Positions 36,351 through 43,877 of a stretch of 64,000 nucleotides of DNA are shown in pieces. Each line of letters begins with the position of its first letter. Positions within the stretch are counted from its first letter, which is position 1. This stretch comes from Bombella mellum (lineage in GTDB: Bacteria; Pseudomonadota; Alphaproteobacteria; Acetobacterales; Acetobacteraceae): positions 310,001 to 374,000 of the forward strand of contig NZ_PDLY01000001.1 of the NCBI RefSeq assembly GCF_014048465.1, read 5' to 3'. Made by a program: the position numbers and the translations under genes. Under the pieces are notes generated by a model that made no database searches, was not told the origin of the DNA, and was given only the letters and a program-made list of their open reading frames with translations.

Positions 36351-38068
36351 TGGACGTATTTGTGCGGGAACAGGTCATGGAGCGTAAGAAGGCACGAGGG
36401 TCCGGGACTGGAGGGCCGGGGAAGGAACGGACATGGCGGCGGGCTGCCCTGGTCTGCATGGCCCTTCTGGGCAGCAGTGCCCTGAGCGGCTGCCAGACGA
36501 CGGCCATGAAGAACATGCCGCCCGCTCCCGACCAGCCGTGGAATGCGCCGGTCGACGTGAACGGTCACATCATCGAGGGACACGAGAAGGCCGCCCCCGG
36601 GCAGAAGGGTGGCCGTGTCCTGAGGATGCCCGCCGGGTACCGGCTCTCGTCGGATCATGTCCTGCCGCAGCCTGCCGCGCTGGGGACCGTGCAGGTGGAC
36701 CACGCCTACAATCTGGCCGACCTGATCGACATGGCACAGTCCATCAATCCGTCCACCCGTCAGGCGTGGGATGCGGCCCGGGCCAGTGCTGCGGAGACAG
36801 GTATCGCCCGTTCCGCCTACCTGCCTCATCTGACGGCGGCGGCGATGGGCGGTTATGGCATCCTGGAGCCTCACAACCGTTTCCGGGGCGACGGGATACG
36901 GTCCAATACGGACACCCGCCTGCATGGCACGATGGAACGCCAGCAGGTCGGGCTGGAATGGCTGCTGTTCGATTTCGGCAAACGCCGTGCCGTCATGGAA
37001 GAGGCTACCCAGAAGAGCATCGGGCAGAACATCCTCTTCACGGGAGAACATCAGAAGGTCATCCATAAGGTGGCTCTGGCCTATTACCGGTATTCGGCAG
37101 CCCTGAACAACGTGTCGCTCGTGCGCCAGTCCCTGGAGAATGCCCATGCGATCGCACGGGCGGCGGCGGCCAACCTGCACAATGGTGAAGGCACGGTCAT
37201 TGACACCTCCCAGGCCGAGCAGGCCGTGGCCGAGGCGCAGCTTGTGCTGGCCAGGACGGAAGGCGACGTGGAAACGTACCGGCTGGAACTTCTGGCCGCC
37301 GTGGGTGTAAATCCCTCCCAGCCGCTGCATGTCCAGGTGGACAGCGGGCGGAACATCCGTGTTGACGACATCCGCCTGAGTGACGAGATGGTGCATGAGG
37401 CCGTGGCCCGCCGGCCGGACGTGCTGGCGGCCTATACGAGCTTGCGTGCTGCCCAGAGTGCGGTCGAGGGAGCAAGAGCCAGCTACAGGCCGCAGATTTT
37501 CATGAACGGCAATGTCGGGTACAATTTTGATGACCTGCATTTCCGCAATCTGCCGCTTGTCAACATCGGCTCGATAAATGACCGGGTGCACACGTTCGGC
37601 AGTCTTATCACGGCAGGCATTTCCGTGCCGATCTATGATGGTGGGCTGCGCCGTAACCGTCTGCGGCAGGCGCACGAGCGGGAAGACAGTGCCCGTGCCG
37701 CCCTTCAGGACACGCAGAACAATGCCGTCCGGACGATCGTGAGTGCGGAGGCCATGCTGCACACGGGCATCACGGCCTATCAGGCGGCACTGAGCCTCCA
37801 GAAGGCCAGCCAGACCGGCTTTGACGCCGCCCTGACCGCCTACCGTTCTGGTGACGGGACGATGACCCGGATGCTGGAGCTTCAGAACACGCTGCTCAAT
37901 GCCCGTCTGTCCGTGTCGGACAGCTATTACGGGATGCTGAGTGCGGCGGCCTCTCTGGCCTATGCGGCCGGTACGCTGGGCAGCAGCAGCGTCCTGTCTG
38001 ACATTGAAGGATCACTGGCGGAGGTTCCGTCGGCCCCCGTGCCGGTATCCGGCAGCCAGATTCCCTGA
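36350..38068 (+). CDS. TolC-like outer-membrane efflux lipoprotein (MdtP-like)
   Basis: A 572-residue outer-membrane factor. After a basic N-terminus there is a hydrophobic segment and the lipobox L-S-G-C (about residues 45-48). The body has two OEP repeats with long alpha-helical hairpins, such as 'NLADLIDMAQSINPSTRQAWDAARA', and the segment 'VARRPDVLAAYTSLRAAQSAVEGARASYRPQI' typical of NodT/OprM-type factors. The start at 36350 is coupled to the permease stop, although internal ATG at 36377 is also possible. Last gene of the four-gene operon; the next gene runs in the opposite direction. Confidence 0.9.
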   Translation: MDVFVREQVMERKKARGSGTGGPGKERTWRRAALVCMALLGSSALSGCQTTAMKNMPPAPDQPWNAPVDVNGHIIEGHEKAAPGQKGGRVLRMPAGYRLSSDHVLPQPAALGTVQVDHAYNLADLIDMAQSINPSTRQAWDAARASAAETGIARSAYLPHLTAAAMGGYGILEPHNRFRGDGIRSNTDTRLHGTMERQQVGLEWLLFDFGKRRAVMEEATQKSIGQNILFTGEHQKVIHKVALAYYRYSAALNNVSLVRQSLENAHAIARAAAANLHNGEGTVIDTSQAEQAVAEAQLVLARTEGDVETYRLELLAAVGVNPSQPLHVQVDSGRNIRVDDIRLSDEMVHEAVARRPDVLAAYTSLRAAQSAVEGARASYRPQIFMNGNVGYNFDDLHFRNLPLVNIGSINDRVHTFGSLITAGISVPIYDGGLRRNRLRQAHEREDSARAALQDTQNNAVRTIVSAEAMLHTGITAYQAALSLQKASQTGFDAALTAYRSGDGTMTRMLELQNTLLNARLSVSDSYYGMLSAAASLAYAAGTLGSSSVLSDIEGSLAEVPSAPVPVSGSQIP

Positions 38069-38091
38069 GGACTGGCTGCCTGTTGCCTGCC

Positions 38092-39294
38092 TCACCGTGC
38101 GTGACGGCGGGCAACGTATAGCGTGATGAAATAGATCAGCAGGCCGCTGGCGGAGAGGATGGCTCCGCCCCAGCCCACGGAGCTGAGGCCCAGCCCGTTT
38201 TCCACGAGCATGGCCCCCAGTGAGGCACCGAGGGCGTTGGCGATGTTGAAGGCGGAGTGGTTCAGTGAGGCCGCCAGCGTCTGGGCATCCCCGGCGACAT
38301 CCATGAGGCGGGCCTGCATGGCCGGGCTGAGGATGACCGTGGCCGCAGGCAGGAAGAAGCAGACGACCAGCATGGCCATGCTGGAGGGGAGGAACAGCCA
38401 GAAGGCCAGCATGAAGATGATGCTGGCGATCAGGCTGAAGATGGTCGTGCGGTCCAGGTTCCTGTCGATCATGGCGCCCCCGAAGGAATTGCCTGCGACC
38501 ATCCCGCAGCCCCAGATGACCTGATAGAGCGTGATCATCCAGTGATTGAGATGTGTCACCTGCCCCAGGGCGGAGGTGAGGAAGGTATAGACGGCGAACA
38601 TGCCGCCGAAGCCGATGGCCCCGGTCAGCAGGGTCAGCATGACATGGGGATTCCTGAAGGCGGAGAGTTCCGACCGGGCGTTGAGGCCGGCCTGTGGCTG
38701 GTCGGCCGGGATGAGGAAGGCGACACCGGCGACGCAGAGAAGCCCCAGGACGGACAGGGCACCATAGATCACCTCCCACGGCACGTACTGGGAGAGAAAG
38801 GTGCTGAGGGGCGCACCGATAACGGTGGAGATCATGATGCCGGACAGGACCATGCTGATGGCCCGTCCTCTCCGTGCCCGTTCGACCATGGAGGCCCCCG
38901 TCAGGGCGGCGATGCCGAAATAGGCCCCGTGCGGCAGGCCCGTGATGAAGCGCATGATCTCGATGGGCAGGAGGGACGAGAACAGGATGGTGCCGATGTT
39001 GCCGATGCAGAAGAGGGCAAGCAGCAGCAGCAGGATGGTGCGGCGGGGGAGGCGTGCCCCGGCGATGGCCATGACGGGGGCACCAACCACGACCCCCAGG
39101 GCATAGGCCGAGATGACGGAACTGGCCTGCCCGATTGAAATCCCCAGAGCATGGGAGAAGGCGGGCAGGATGCCCATCATGCCGAATTCCCCCGTACCGA
39201 TGGTGAAGGTACCCAGCATAAGGGCCGCAATGGCGGGCGCAACACCATGAGGTGGGGTCAGGCGTGGGCCTGTAACCGTTTCGGTCTGCTCCAT
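38092..39294 (-). CDS. MFS transporter, DHA1 drug/sugar efflux subfamily
   Basis: A 400-residue, twelve-span major facilitator. 'LMLGTFTIGTGEFGMMGILPAFSHALGIS' is the first-span pattern of the AraJ/SotB/Ydh-type DHA1 exporters, and 'GARLPRRTILLLLLA' is the loop 2-3 signature. It likely exports sugars or drugs with proton antiport. The reading frame continues upstream through the rpsD control region for over 100 codons, but transporter sequence starts at the ATG at 39294, which is the chosen start. It converges with the efflux operon and is divergent from rpsD. Confidence 0.9.
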   Translation of the reverse strand: MEQTETVTGPRLTPPHGVAPAIAALMLGTFTIGTGEFGMMGILPAFSHALGISIGQASSVISAYALGVVVGAPVMAIAGARLPRRTILLLLLALFCIGNIGTILFSSLLPIEIMRFITGLPHGAYFGIAALTGASMVERARRGRAISMVLSGIMISTVIGAPLSTFLSQYVPWEVIYGALSVLGLLCVAGVAFLIPADQPQAGLNARSELSAFRNPHVMLTLLTGAIGFGGMFAVYTFLTSALGQVTHLNHWMITLYQVIWGCGMVAGNSFGGAMIDRNLDRTTIFSLIASIIFMLAFWLFLPSSMAMLVVCFFLPAATVILSPAMQARLMDVAGDAQTLAASLNHSAFNIANALGASLGAMLVENGLGLSSVGWGGAILSASGLLIYFITLYVARRHAR

Positions 39295-39626
39295 AAGGGG
39301 AGTGCTCCAGTCTGATTGGGAATTCAGGCGGTATAGGAGATAATGCCTGTCTTTTCCAAGATGTTCCGAAATTAAAGCTGCGTCATGGCACGGGGCCGGT
39401 TTTTCGCATTTTCTTGACAGGAGGCGGAGGCCTCGTGTAACGGCAGTTCCATTGCCGGGAATGTCGGATGGTCTGGCCGGGATGGTGCGTGCTGTGGCGC
39501 AGTGTCCCATGAGGCCCGCAGGCCGTTCCGTTCTCCCAGTGTCGCCACGGTGGCAGGGAGAACCTACCGGTGCAACAAGGGGCTGTCGCACAGGGCCGCC
39601 AGCCTGAGAGAATACGGGTCTAACCG
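39295..39626 (+). promoter_or_regulatory. rpsD promoter and structured leader
   Basis: About 330 bases without a gene. A candidate sigma-70 promoter is TTGACA at 39414-39419 and TGTAAC at 39436-39441 with a 16-base spacer, giving a leader of nearly 180 bases. Near its end is a hairpin: TTCTCCC (39531-39537) pairs with GGGAGAA (39556-39562), and GCCA/TGGC pairs inside. Ribosomal protein S4 controls its own synthesis in several bacteria, so this may be an autoregulatory site. That is an inference; the structure does not match a leader I can name. Confidence 0.4.
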
Positions 39627-40244
39627 ATGTCAAAACGTCTTGAGAGCAAGTACAAGATCAACCGCCGCCTCGGCGTCAACCTGTGGGGCCGTGCCAAGTC
39701 CCCGGTGAACCGTCGTGAATACGGCCCGGGCCAGCATGGCCAGCGTCGCCGCCAGAAGCCGTCCGACTACTCCATCCAGCTGATGGCCAAGCAGAAGCTG
39801 AAGGGCTACTACGGCAACATCAGCGAGAAGCAGTTCCGCCGTTATTATGATGAGGCCGTGCGTCGCAAGGGCGATACCTCCGAGAACCTGATCGGTCTGC
39901 TGGAGCGTCGTCTGGATGCCGTCATCTACCGCCTGAAATTCGCCATGACCCCGTTCGCTGCCCGTCAGTTCGTCAGCCACGGTCATGTGCTCGTCAACGG
40001 CAAGCGCGTCAACATTCCGTCCTATCTGGTGAAGGAAGGCGACGTGATCGAGGTGCGCGAGAAGTCCAAGCAGCTCGCCATTGTTCTGGATGCCGTCCAG
40101 AGCGCAGAGCGTGACGTGCCGGAATATATCGAGGTGGATCATCGCCAGATGAAGGGCACCTTCATCCGTGTTCCGCAGCTTTCCGATGTGCCTTACCCGG
40201 TGCAGATGGAACCGAATCTGGTGGTCGAGTTCTACTCCCGCTAA
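39627..40244 (+). CDS. rpsD: 30S ribosomal protein S4
   Basis: A 205-residue primary 16S rRNA-binding protein that starts 30S assembly. The N-terminal '[37 protein letters not shown]' region (alphaproteobacterial type, no zinc cysteines) and the S4 domain '[40 protein letters not shown]' are diagnostic. ATG at 39627 has only a weak ribosome site. Monocistronic, with a hairpin after the stop, as is usual for rpsD in Alphaproteobacteria rather than within the alpha operon. Confidence 0.97.
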   Translation: MSKRLESKYKINRRLGVNLWGRAKSPVNRREYGPGQHGQRRRQKPSDYSIQLMAKQKLKGYYGNISEKQFRRYYDEAVRRKGDTSENLIGLLERRLDAVIYRLKFAMTPFAARQFVSHGHVLVNGKRVNIPSYLVKEGDVIEVREKSKQLAIVLDAVQSAERDVPEYIEVDHRQMKGTFIRVPQLSDVPYPVQMEPNLVVEFYSR

Positions 40245-40271
40245 GAGACGGCCTCTGGCTGCATATGGAGA

Positions 40272-40300
40272 CGCCGGGCGGTTCCACCGTCCGGCGTTTG
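40272..40300 (+). terminator. Intrinsic terminator after rpsD
   Basis: CGCCGGGCGG (40272-40281) pairs with CCGTCCGGCG (40287-40296) with one G-U pair and a 5-base loop, followed by TTTG and, slightly later, TTTT. It separates rpsD from prfC. Confidence 0.6.
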
Positions 40301-40334
40301 CCGTTTTCCGTGCCCTTTTTTCAGGAAGGCTGAC

Positions 40335-41876
40335 ATGTCCGACCCCACCATTGCTGCGGAGATTCCCCGGCGGCGTACCTTTGCCATCATTTCCCATCCT
40401 GATGCCGGTAAGACCACACTGACGGAACGCATCCTGCGGGCTGGTGGTGCCATCCAGATGGCCGGGAATGTCCGGGCCAAGGGAGAGCGGCGGCGGACAC
40501 GGTCGGACTGGATGAGCATTGAGAAGGACCGTGGCATTTCGGTCGTCACCTCGGTGATGACCTTCAATTATGGTGGCTGTGTCTTCAACCTGCTGGACAC
40601 GCCGGGCCATGAGGACTTCTCTGAGGATACCTACCGCACGCTGACAGCGGTGGACTGCGCCGTGATGGTGATTGATGCCGCCAAGGGCATCGAGGCCCGG
40701 ACCCGCAAGCTGTTCGAGATCTGCCGTCTGCGGGACATTCCCATCGTCACCTTCATCAACAAGATGGACCGTGAGGCGCAGGACTGTTTCGCCCTGCTGG
40801 ATGAAATTTCCAGTGCGCTGGCACTGGACGTCTCCCCGGCGACGTGGCCGGTCGGGCGTGCGGCGAAATTTGCCGGCATCTATGACATCCGCACGAAGTC
40901 CCTGCATCTGAAGGAAGAGCTGCCTGAAGATGATGAGCGGCTGGCCCAGATGCGGGAAGAGGTGGAGCTGGCCGAGGTGGCCCTTCCTCCTTTTGAGAAG
41001 GAGTTTTTCGATGAGGGGCATCTGACACCCGTCTTCTTCGGGTCCGCCATGAAGGAGATTGGCGTGACGGACCTGCTGGATGCCCTGGCCGCCTATGGGC
41101 CGCCGCCTCGTGCCCAGTCTTCCGAGACACGGGAGGTGCAGGCGACGGAGGAGAATGTCACGGCCCTGATCTTCAAGATTCAGGCCAACATGGACCCCAA
41201 TCACCGGGACCGCATGGCGTTTGCCCGTGTCTGCTCCGGGAAGCTGACCCGTGGGATGCGTCTGAAGCATGTGCGCACCGGCAAGCAGTTCGCCCTTCAT
41301 ACGCCGCAGTTCTTCTTCGCCCAGGACCGTCAGCTTGTGGAGGAGGCTTTCGCCGGGGACGTGGTGGGGATTCCCAATCATGGGACACTCCGCATCGGGG
41401 ACACGCTGACGGATGGCGAGGACCTGCGCTTCACGGGTGTGCCGCATTTTGCGCCGGAAATCCTGCGCCGTGTGCGGCTGGATGATGCCATGAAGGCGAA
41501 GAAGCTGCGTCAGGCCCTCGTGGAGCTGGCCGAGGAAGGGGTCGTCCAGCTGTTCCGCCCGCAGGATGGTGCCCCGCCGATCGTGGGCGTGGTGGGGACC
41601 CTCCAGCTGGACGTGCTGCAGTCCCGCCTCCAGGCGGAATATAACGTGCCGGTCGGTTTCGAGAGCACGCCTTTCACGCTGGCCCGCTGGGTCACGGGAG
41701 ACAGGGCCGCCCTGGAGCAGTTCGTGGCCCTCAACCGGAGTGCGATGGCGGACGATCTGGATGGTGACCCGGTCTTCCTTGCCGGTTCGGGCTTCATGAT
41801 GAACCGGGCCATAGAAATGAACGAGGCCCTGAGCTTCCATGACATCAAGCAGATCGGGATGGCCGGGAAGCCCTGA
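40335..41876 (+). CDS. prfC: Peptide chain release factor 3
   Basis: A 513-residue translational GTPase that removes RF1/RF2 from the ribosome after termination. G1 'HPDAGKTTL' (about 20-28), the switch 'RGISVVTSV', G3 'DTPGHEDFSEDTYRTL' and G4 'NKMD' are present, with the RF3-specific C-terminal 'RPQDGAPPIVGVVGTLQLDVLQSRLQAEY' region. GGAAGG before the ATG at 40335. RF3 is absent from many bacteria, so its presence is informative but not strange. A terminator follows. Confidence 0.95.
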   Translation: MSDPTIAAEIPRRRTFAIISHPDAGKTTLTERILRAGGAIQMAGNVRAKGERRRTRSDWMSIEKDRGISVVTSVMTFNYGGCVFNLLDTPGHEDFSEDTYRTLTAVDCAVMVIDAAKGIEARTRKLFEICRLRDIPIVTFINKMDREAQDCFALLDEISSALALDVSPATWPVGRAAKFAGIYDIRTKSLHLKEELPEDDERLAQMREEVELAEVALPPFEKEFFDEGHLTPVFFGSAMKEIGVTDLLDALAAYGPPPRAQSSETREVQATEENVTALIFKIQANMDPNHRDRMAFARVCSGKLTRGMRLKHVRTGKQFALHTPQFFFAQDRQLVEEAFAGDVVGIPNHGTLRIGDTLTDGEDLRFTGVPHFAPEILRRVRLDDAMKAKKLRQALVELAEEGVVQLFRPQDGAPPIVGVVGTLQLDVLQSRLQAEYNVPVGFESTPFTLARWVTGDRAALEQFVALNRSAMADDLDGDPVFLAGSGFMMNRAIEMNEALSFHDIKQIGMAGKP

Positions 41877-41906
41877 CCTGATCCGGCAGGGACCGTGCAG
41901 ACATGG

Positions 41907-41940
41907 AAAAGCCCGGACAGGAGACCGTCTCGGGCTTTTT
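41907..41940 (+). terminator. Intrinsic terminator after prfC
   Basis: AAAAGCCCG (41907-41915) pairs with CGGGCTTTT (41931-41939) and GAC/GTC can extend the stem inward with a one-base bulge; T5 follows. The convergent EEP gene ends at 41947. Confidence 0.75.
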
Positions 41941-41946
41941 CGTGAT

Positions 41947-42894
41947 CTATGGAAGCTTCATCTGGATGGAAACGGGGCAGTGATCCGAGAGGGTCAGCTC
42001 CTTTCCGACATTGCGGAATGTCATGACCCGCAGGCTGCCCGGAATGAACCATTCACGGGCACGGTTGCCCAGCAGGACGTGGTCGATGAACAGTTCACCA
42101 CCACGGCGGCAGGGGCTGGTGAATCCGGCCGTGGTCAGCGTCAGGTTGGCGTCACTCTGGAGAGCCTGCATGAGAGGATCGGCCGGGGTCAGTCGACGGT
42201 TGAAGTCACCCAGAATGGCAAAGGGTGTGCCGTCATCCAGCCGGTCCAGTATCCAGTCCTCGATGACGTGGAACTGCTGGTAGAGAAGGGAGCAGGCCCG
42301 CTTCTTTGCCGTCAGGGGCTGTGCCCAGCATCCTGTCTTGAGATGGACGACCAGAAGCCGCAGGCTGGAGGCTCCCCTGTGCAGCGTGACGTCCATGCCC
42401 CCCCTGAGGGGATAATGACGGCCCGGCTGGGGGATGTTCAGGGCCGTGACCTCAGGGTTCATGGTGACGGTCAGTCCTGCATCACGGCGGATGGCCAGAC
42501 CGACCCGCTGGGTGATGTGGTCGGGCGTGATGTAGAGATCATACTCTTCCGGTGGGAAGACAAGCCGTGCGGCCTCCAGACTGTCCACTTCCTCGAAAGC
42601 GAGAACGTCGCTGTGCAGCCTGCTGGCGTAATGACGCAGGGCGGCGAAGTCCGCAGCCGTGCGGGTGGGAGCATCGGCAGGCAGGGCGTGGTCGTTGGCA
42701 GGACGGAGCGTCAGCCAGTCCATGTTCCAGCTTGTCAGTTTCAGGCTGGAAGAGGCCTGTGCCCGGGCAGGAAGCAGCATCGCCATGACGAGGAGCAGCG
42801 GCAGAAGGAGGCTGGCCGGTCCCGTGGGAAAGGGATGGCATGAAAAACCGCCTGCCCGGGGGGACAGACGGCTTTCGGAAGACGGAACGGACAC
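41947..42894 (-). CDS. Exported endonuclease/exonuclease/phosphatase-fold protein
   Basis: An EEP-superfamily hydrolase. The core runs from 'SLKLTSWNMDWL' through 'LAFEEVDS' (catalytic Glu), 'RVGLAIRRD', 'VVHLKTGCW', 'AILGDFNRR' (Asp/Asn pair), 'FIDHVLL' and the C-terminal 'LSDHCPVSIQM' with its catalytic His. A hydrophobic stretch ending 'LLPARAQA' just before the core suggests a signal peptide and export, so this is likely a secreted or periplasmic nuclease or phosphatase rather than a repair enzyme. The start is unclear: GTG at 42894 gives a long leader, and the first in-frame ATGs (42783, 42777) would cut the signal short. A terminator-like hairpin lies within the first 20 codons. Confidence 0.72.
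   Translation of the reverse strand: MSVPSSESRLSPRAGGFSCHPFPTGPASLLLPLLLVMAMLLPARAQASSSLKLTSWNMDWLTLRPANDHALPADAPTRTAADFAALRHYASRLHSDVLAFEEVDSLEAARLVFPPEEYDLYITPDHITQRVGLAIRRDAGLTVTMNPEVTALNIPQPGRHYPLRGGMDVTLHRGASSLRLLVVHLKTGCWAQPLTAKKRACSLLYQQFHVIEDWILDRLDDGTPFAILGDFNRRLTPADPLMQALQSDANLTLTTAGFTSPCRRGGELFIDHVLLGNRAREWFIPGSLRVMTFRNVGKELTLSDHCPVSIQMKLP
42843..42873 (-). terminator. Intrinsic terminator after the carbonic anhydrase gene
   Basis: On the minus strand AGCCGTCTG (42873-42865) pairs with CAGGCGGTT (42854-42846), with two wobble pairs, followed by a T5 tract (the A run 42843-42847). It lies within the leader or 5' codons of the EEP gene, so that gene may depend on read-through or on its own promoter. 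Confidence 0.6.
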
Positions 42895-42898
42895 TCGC

Positions 42899-43591
42899 TC
42901 AGGCCTTGCTGGGCGGATTGTTCTTTCTGAGGATGGAAATGGCGTCCTTGACGGTATGTTCCGTCTTGGTCTCATCATTGAGGATGTAGATGCGCCCTTT
43001 CTTGATGTCGTAATACCAGCCCTGCACGTTCAGTTCGTTGCGGGAGAGGGCTTTGGCCACGATGGGATGCGTCTTCAGATGCGTGATCTGCAACCGGACA
43101 TTGGCTTCTGCGAGGTCACGGACATCCTTGGGGCCGACATCCTCGGCACGGAGGTCACCGATCGTGGCGGCGGCGGCTTCCGCATTGTGCAGCCAGCGGC
43201 GGACGGTAGGCATGTCTGCCAGTTTGTCCGGATTTGTGGTCAGATTGATGAGGGCGGACATGGCCCCGCAGTTGGAGTGGCCGCAGATGATGATGTTTTT
43301 CACCCCCAGAGCACCGACGGCGTATTCGATGGCGGAGGCCACGGCTCCGACCATGTTGCCATAGGCCGGGACGATGTTGCCGACATTGCGGATGAGGAAC
43401 AGCTCACCCGGTTCCGTCTGGGTGATCAGGCTCGGGCTGATGCGGCTGTCGGCACAGGTGATGAATAGCGTTGGTGGGTTCTGATCGTAAGCCAGACTCT
43501 GGAAGAGATCCTTTTTTTCCGGATACACCTCTTCTTCAAAGGTGCGGACGCCATCAAGGAGTTCCAGAAGAGTGTTACGGTGGAAGACCAT
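42899..43591 (-). CDS. Beta-class carbonic anhydrase
   Basis: A 230-residue zinc enzyme interconverting CO2 and bicarbonate. The zinc ligands and dyad are C46-X-D48-X-R50 ('CADSRISPSL') and H105-X2-C108 ('GHSNCGAM'). 'RNVGNIVPAYG' is also conserved. No signal peptide, so cytosolic, supplying bicarbonate for carboxylases such as acetyl-CoA carboxylase, whose alpha subunit is also in this window. It has its own terminator. In acid-producing bacteria it may also help internal pH control; that is a suggestion only. Confidence 0.94.
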   Translation of the reverse strand: MVFHRNTLLELLDGVRTFEEEVYPEKKDLFQSLAYDQNPPTLFITCADSRISPSLITQTEPGELFLIRNVGNIVPAYGNMVGAVASAIEYAVGALGVKNIIICGHSNCGAMSALINLTTNPDKLADMPTVRRWLHNAEAAAATIGDLRAEDVGPKDVRDLAEANVRLQITHLKTHPIVAKALSRNELNVQGWYYDIKKGRIYILNDETKTEHTVKDAISILRKNNPPSKA

Positions 43592-43801
43592 ACGTTATGT
43601 TTCCTGATCAAAGACGCATCATGCGGGGTCATTGCACCCCGGGAGATTACTATGGGCGAGACGGGGGAGCCTGCCCATAAGCTGGACACTAAAAATTTTT
43701 TTAATGAGCGTCCAGACAGAAAGCCCTTCCGTCTCATGAAATGTCTTTCATGAATCAGTCCATCAAGGCCAGCCTAGGGTCAGTCCGGCTTCTGACAAGA
43801 C

Positions 43802-43837
43802 AAAAGCGTCAGGCCCGCATATCAGGCCTGACGCTTT
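43802..43837 (-). terminator. Intrinsic terminator after alaS
   Basis: A perfect 13-bp stem: AAAGCGTCAGGCC (43803-43815) with GGCCTGACGCTTT (43825-43837), 9-base loop; on the minus strand it ends in TTTT. It lies 41 bases past the alaS stop. Confidence 0.8.
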
Positions 43838-43877
43838 CCACCAGATCATCGTGTGATGAGGACGGAGGCTGAAGAGT

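Noticed and set aside
36170-37762. 530-codon open frame antisense to the efflux operon
   Set aside because: Covers the outer-membrane factor gene; no recognisable protein.
39630-41840. 736-codon open frame antisense to rpsD and prfC
   Set aside because: Longest minus frame in the window but it only mirrors two conserved genes.
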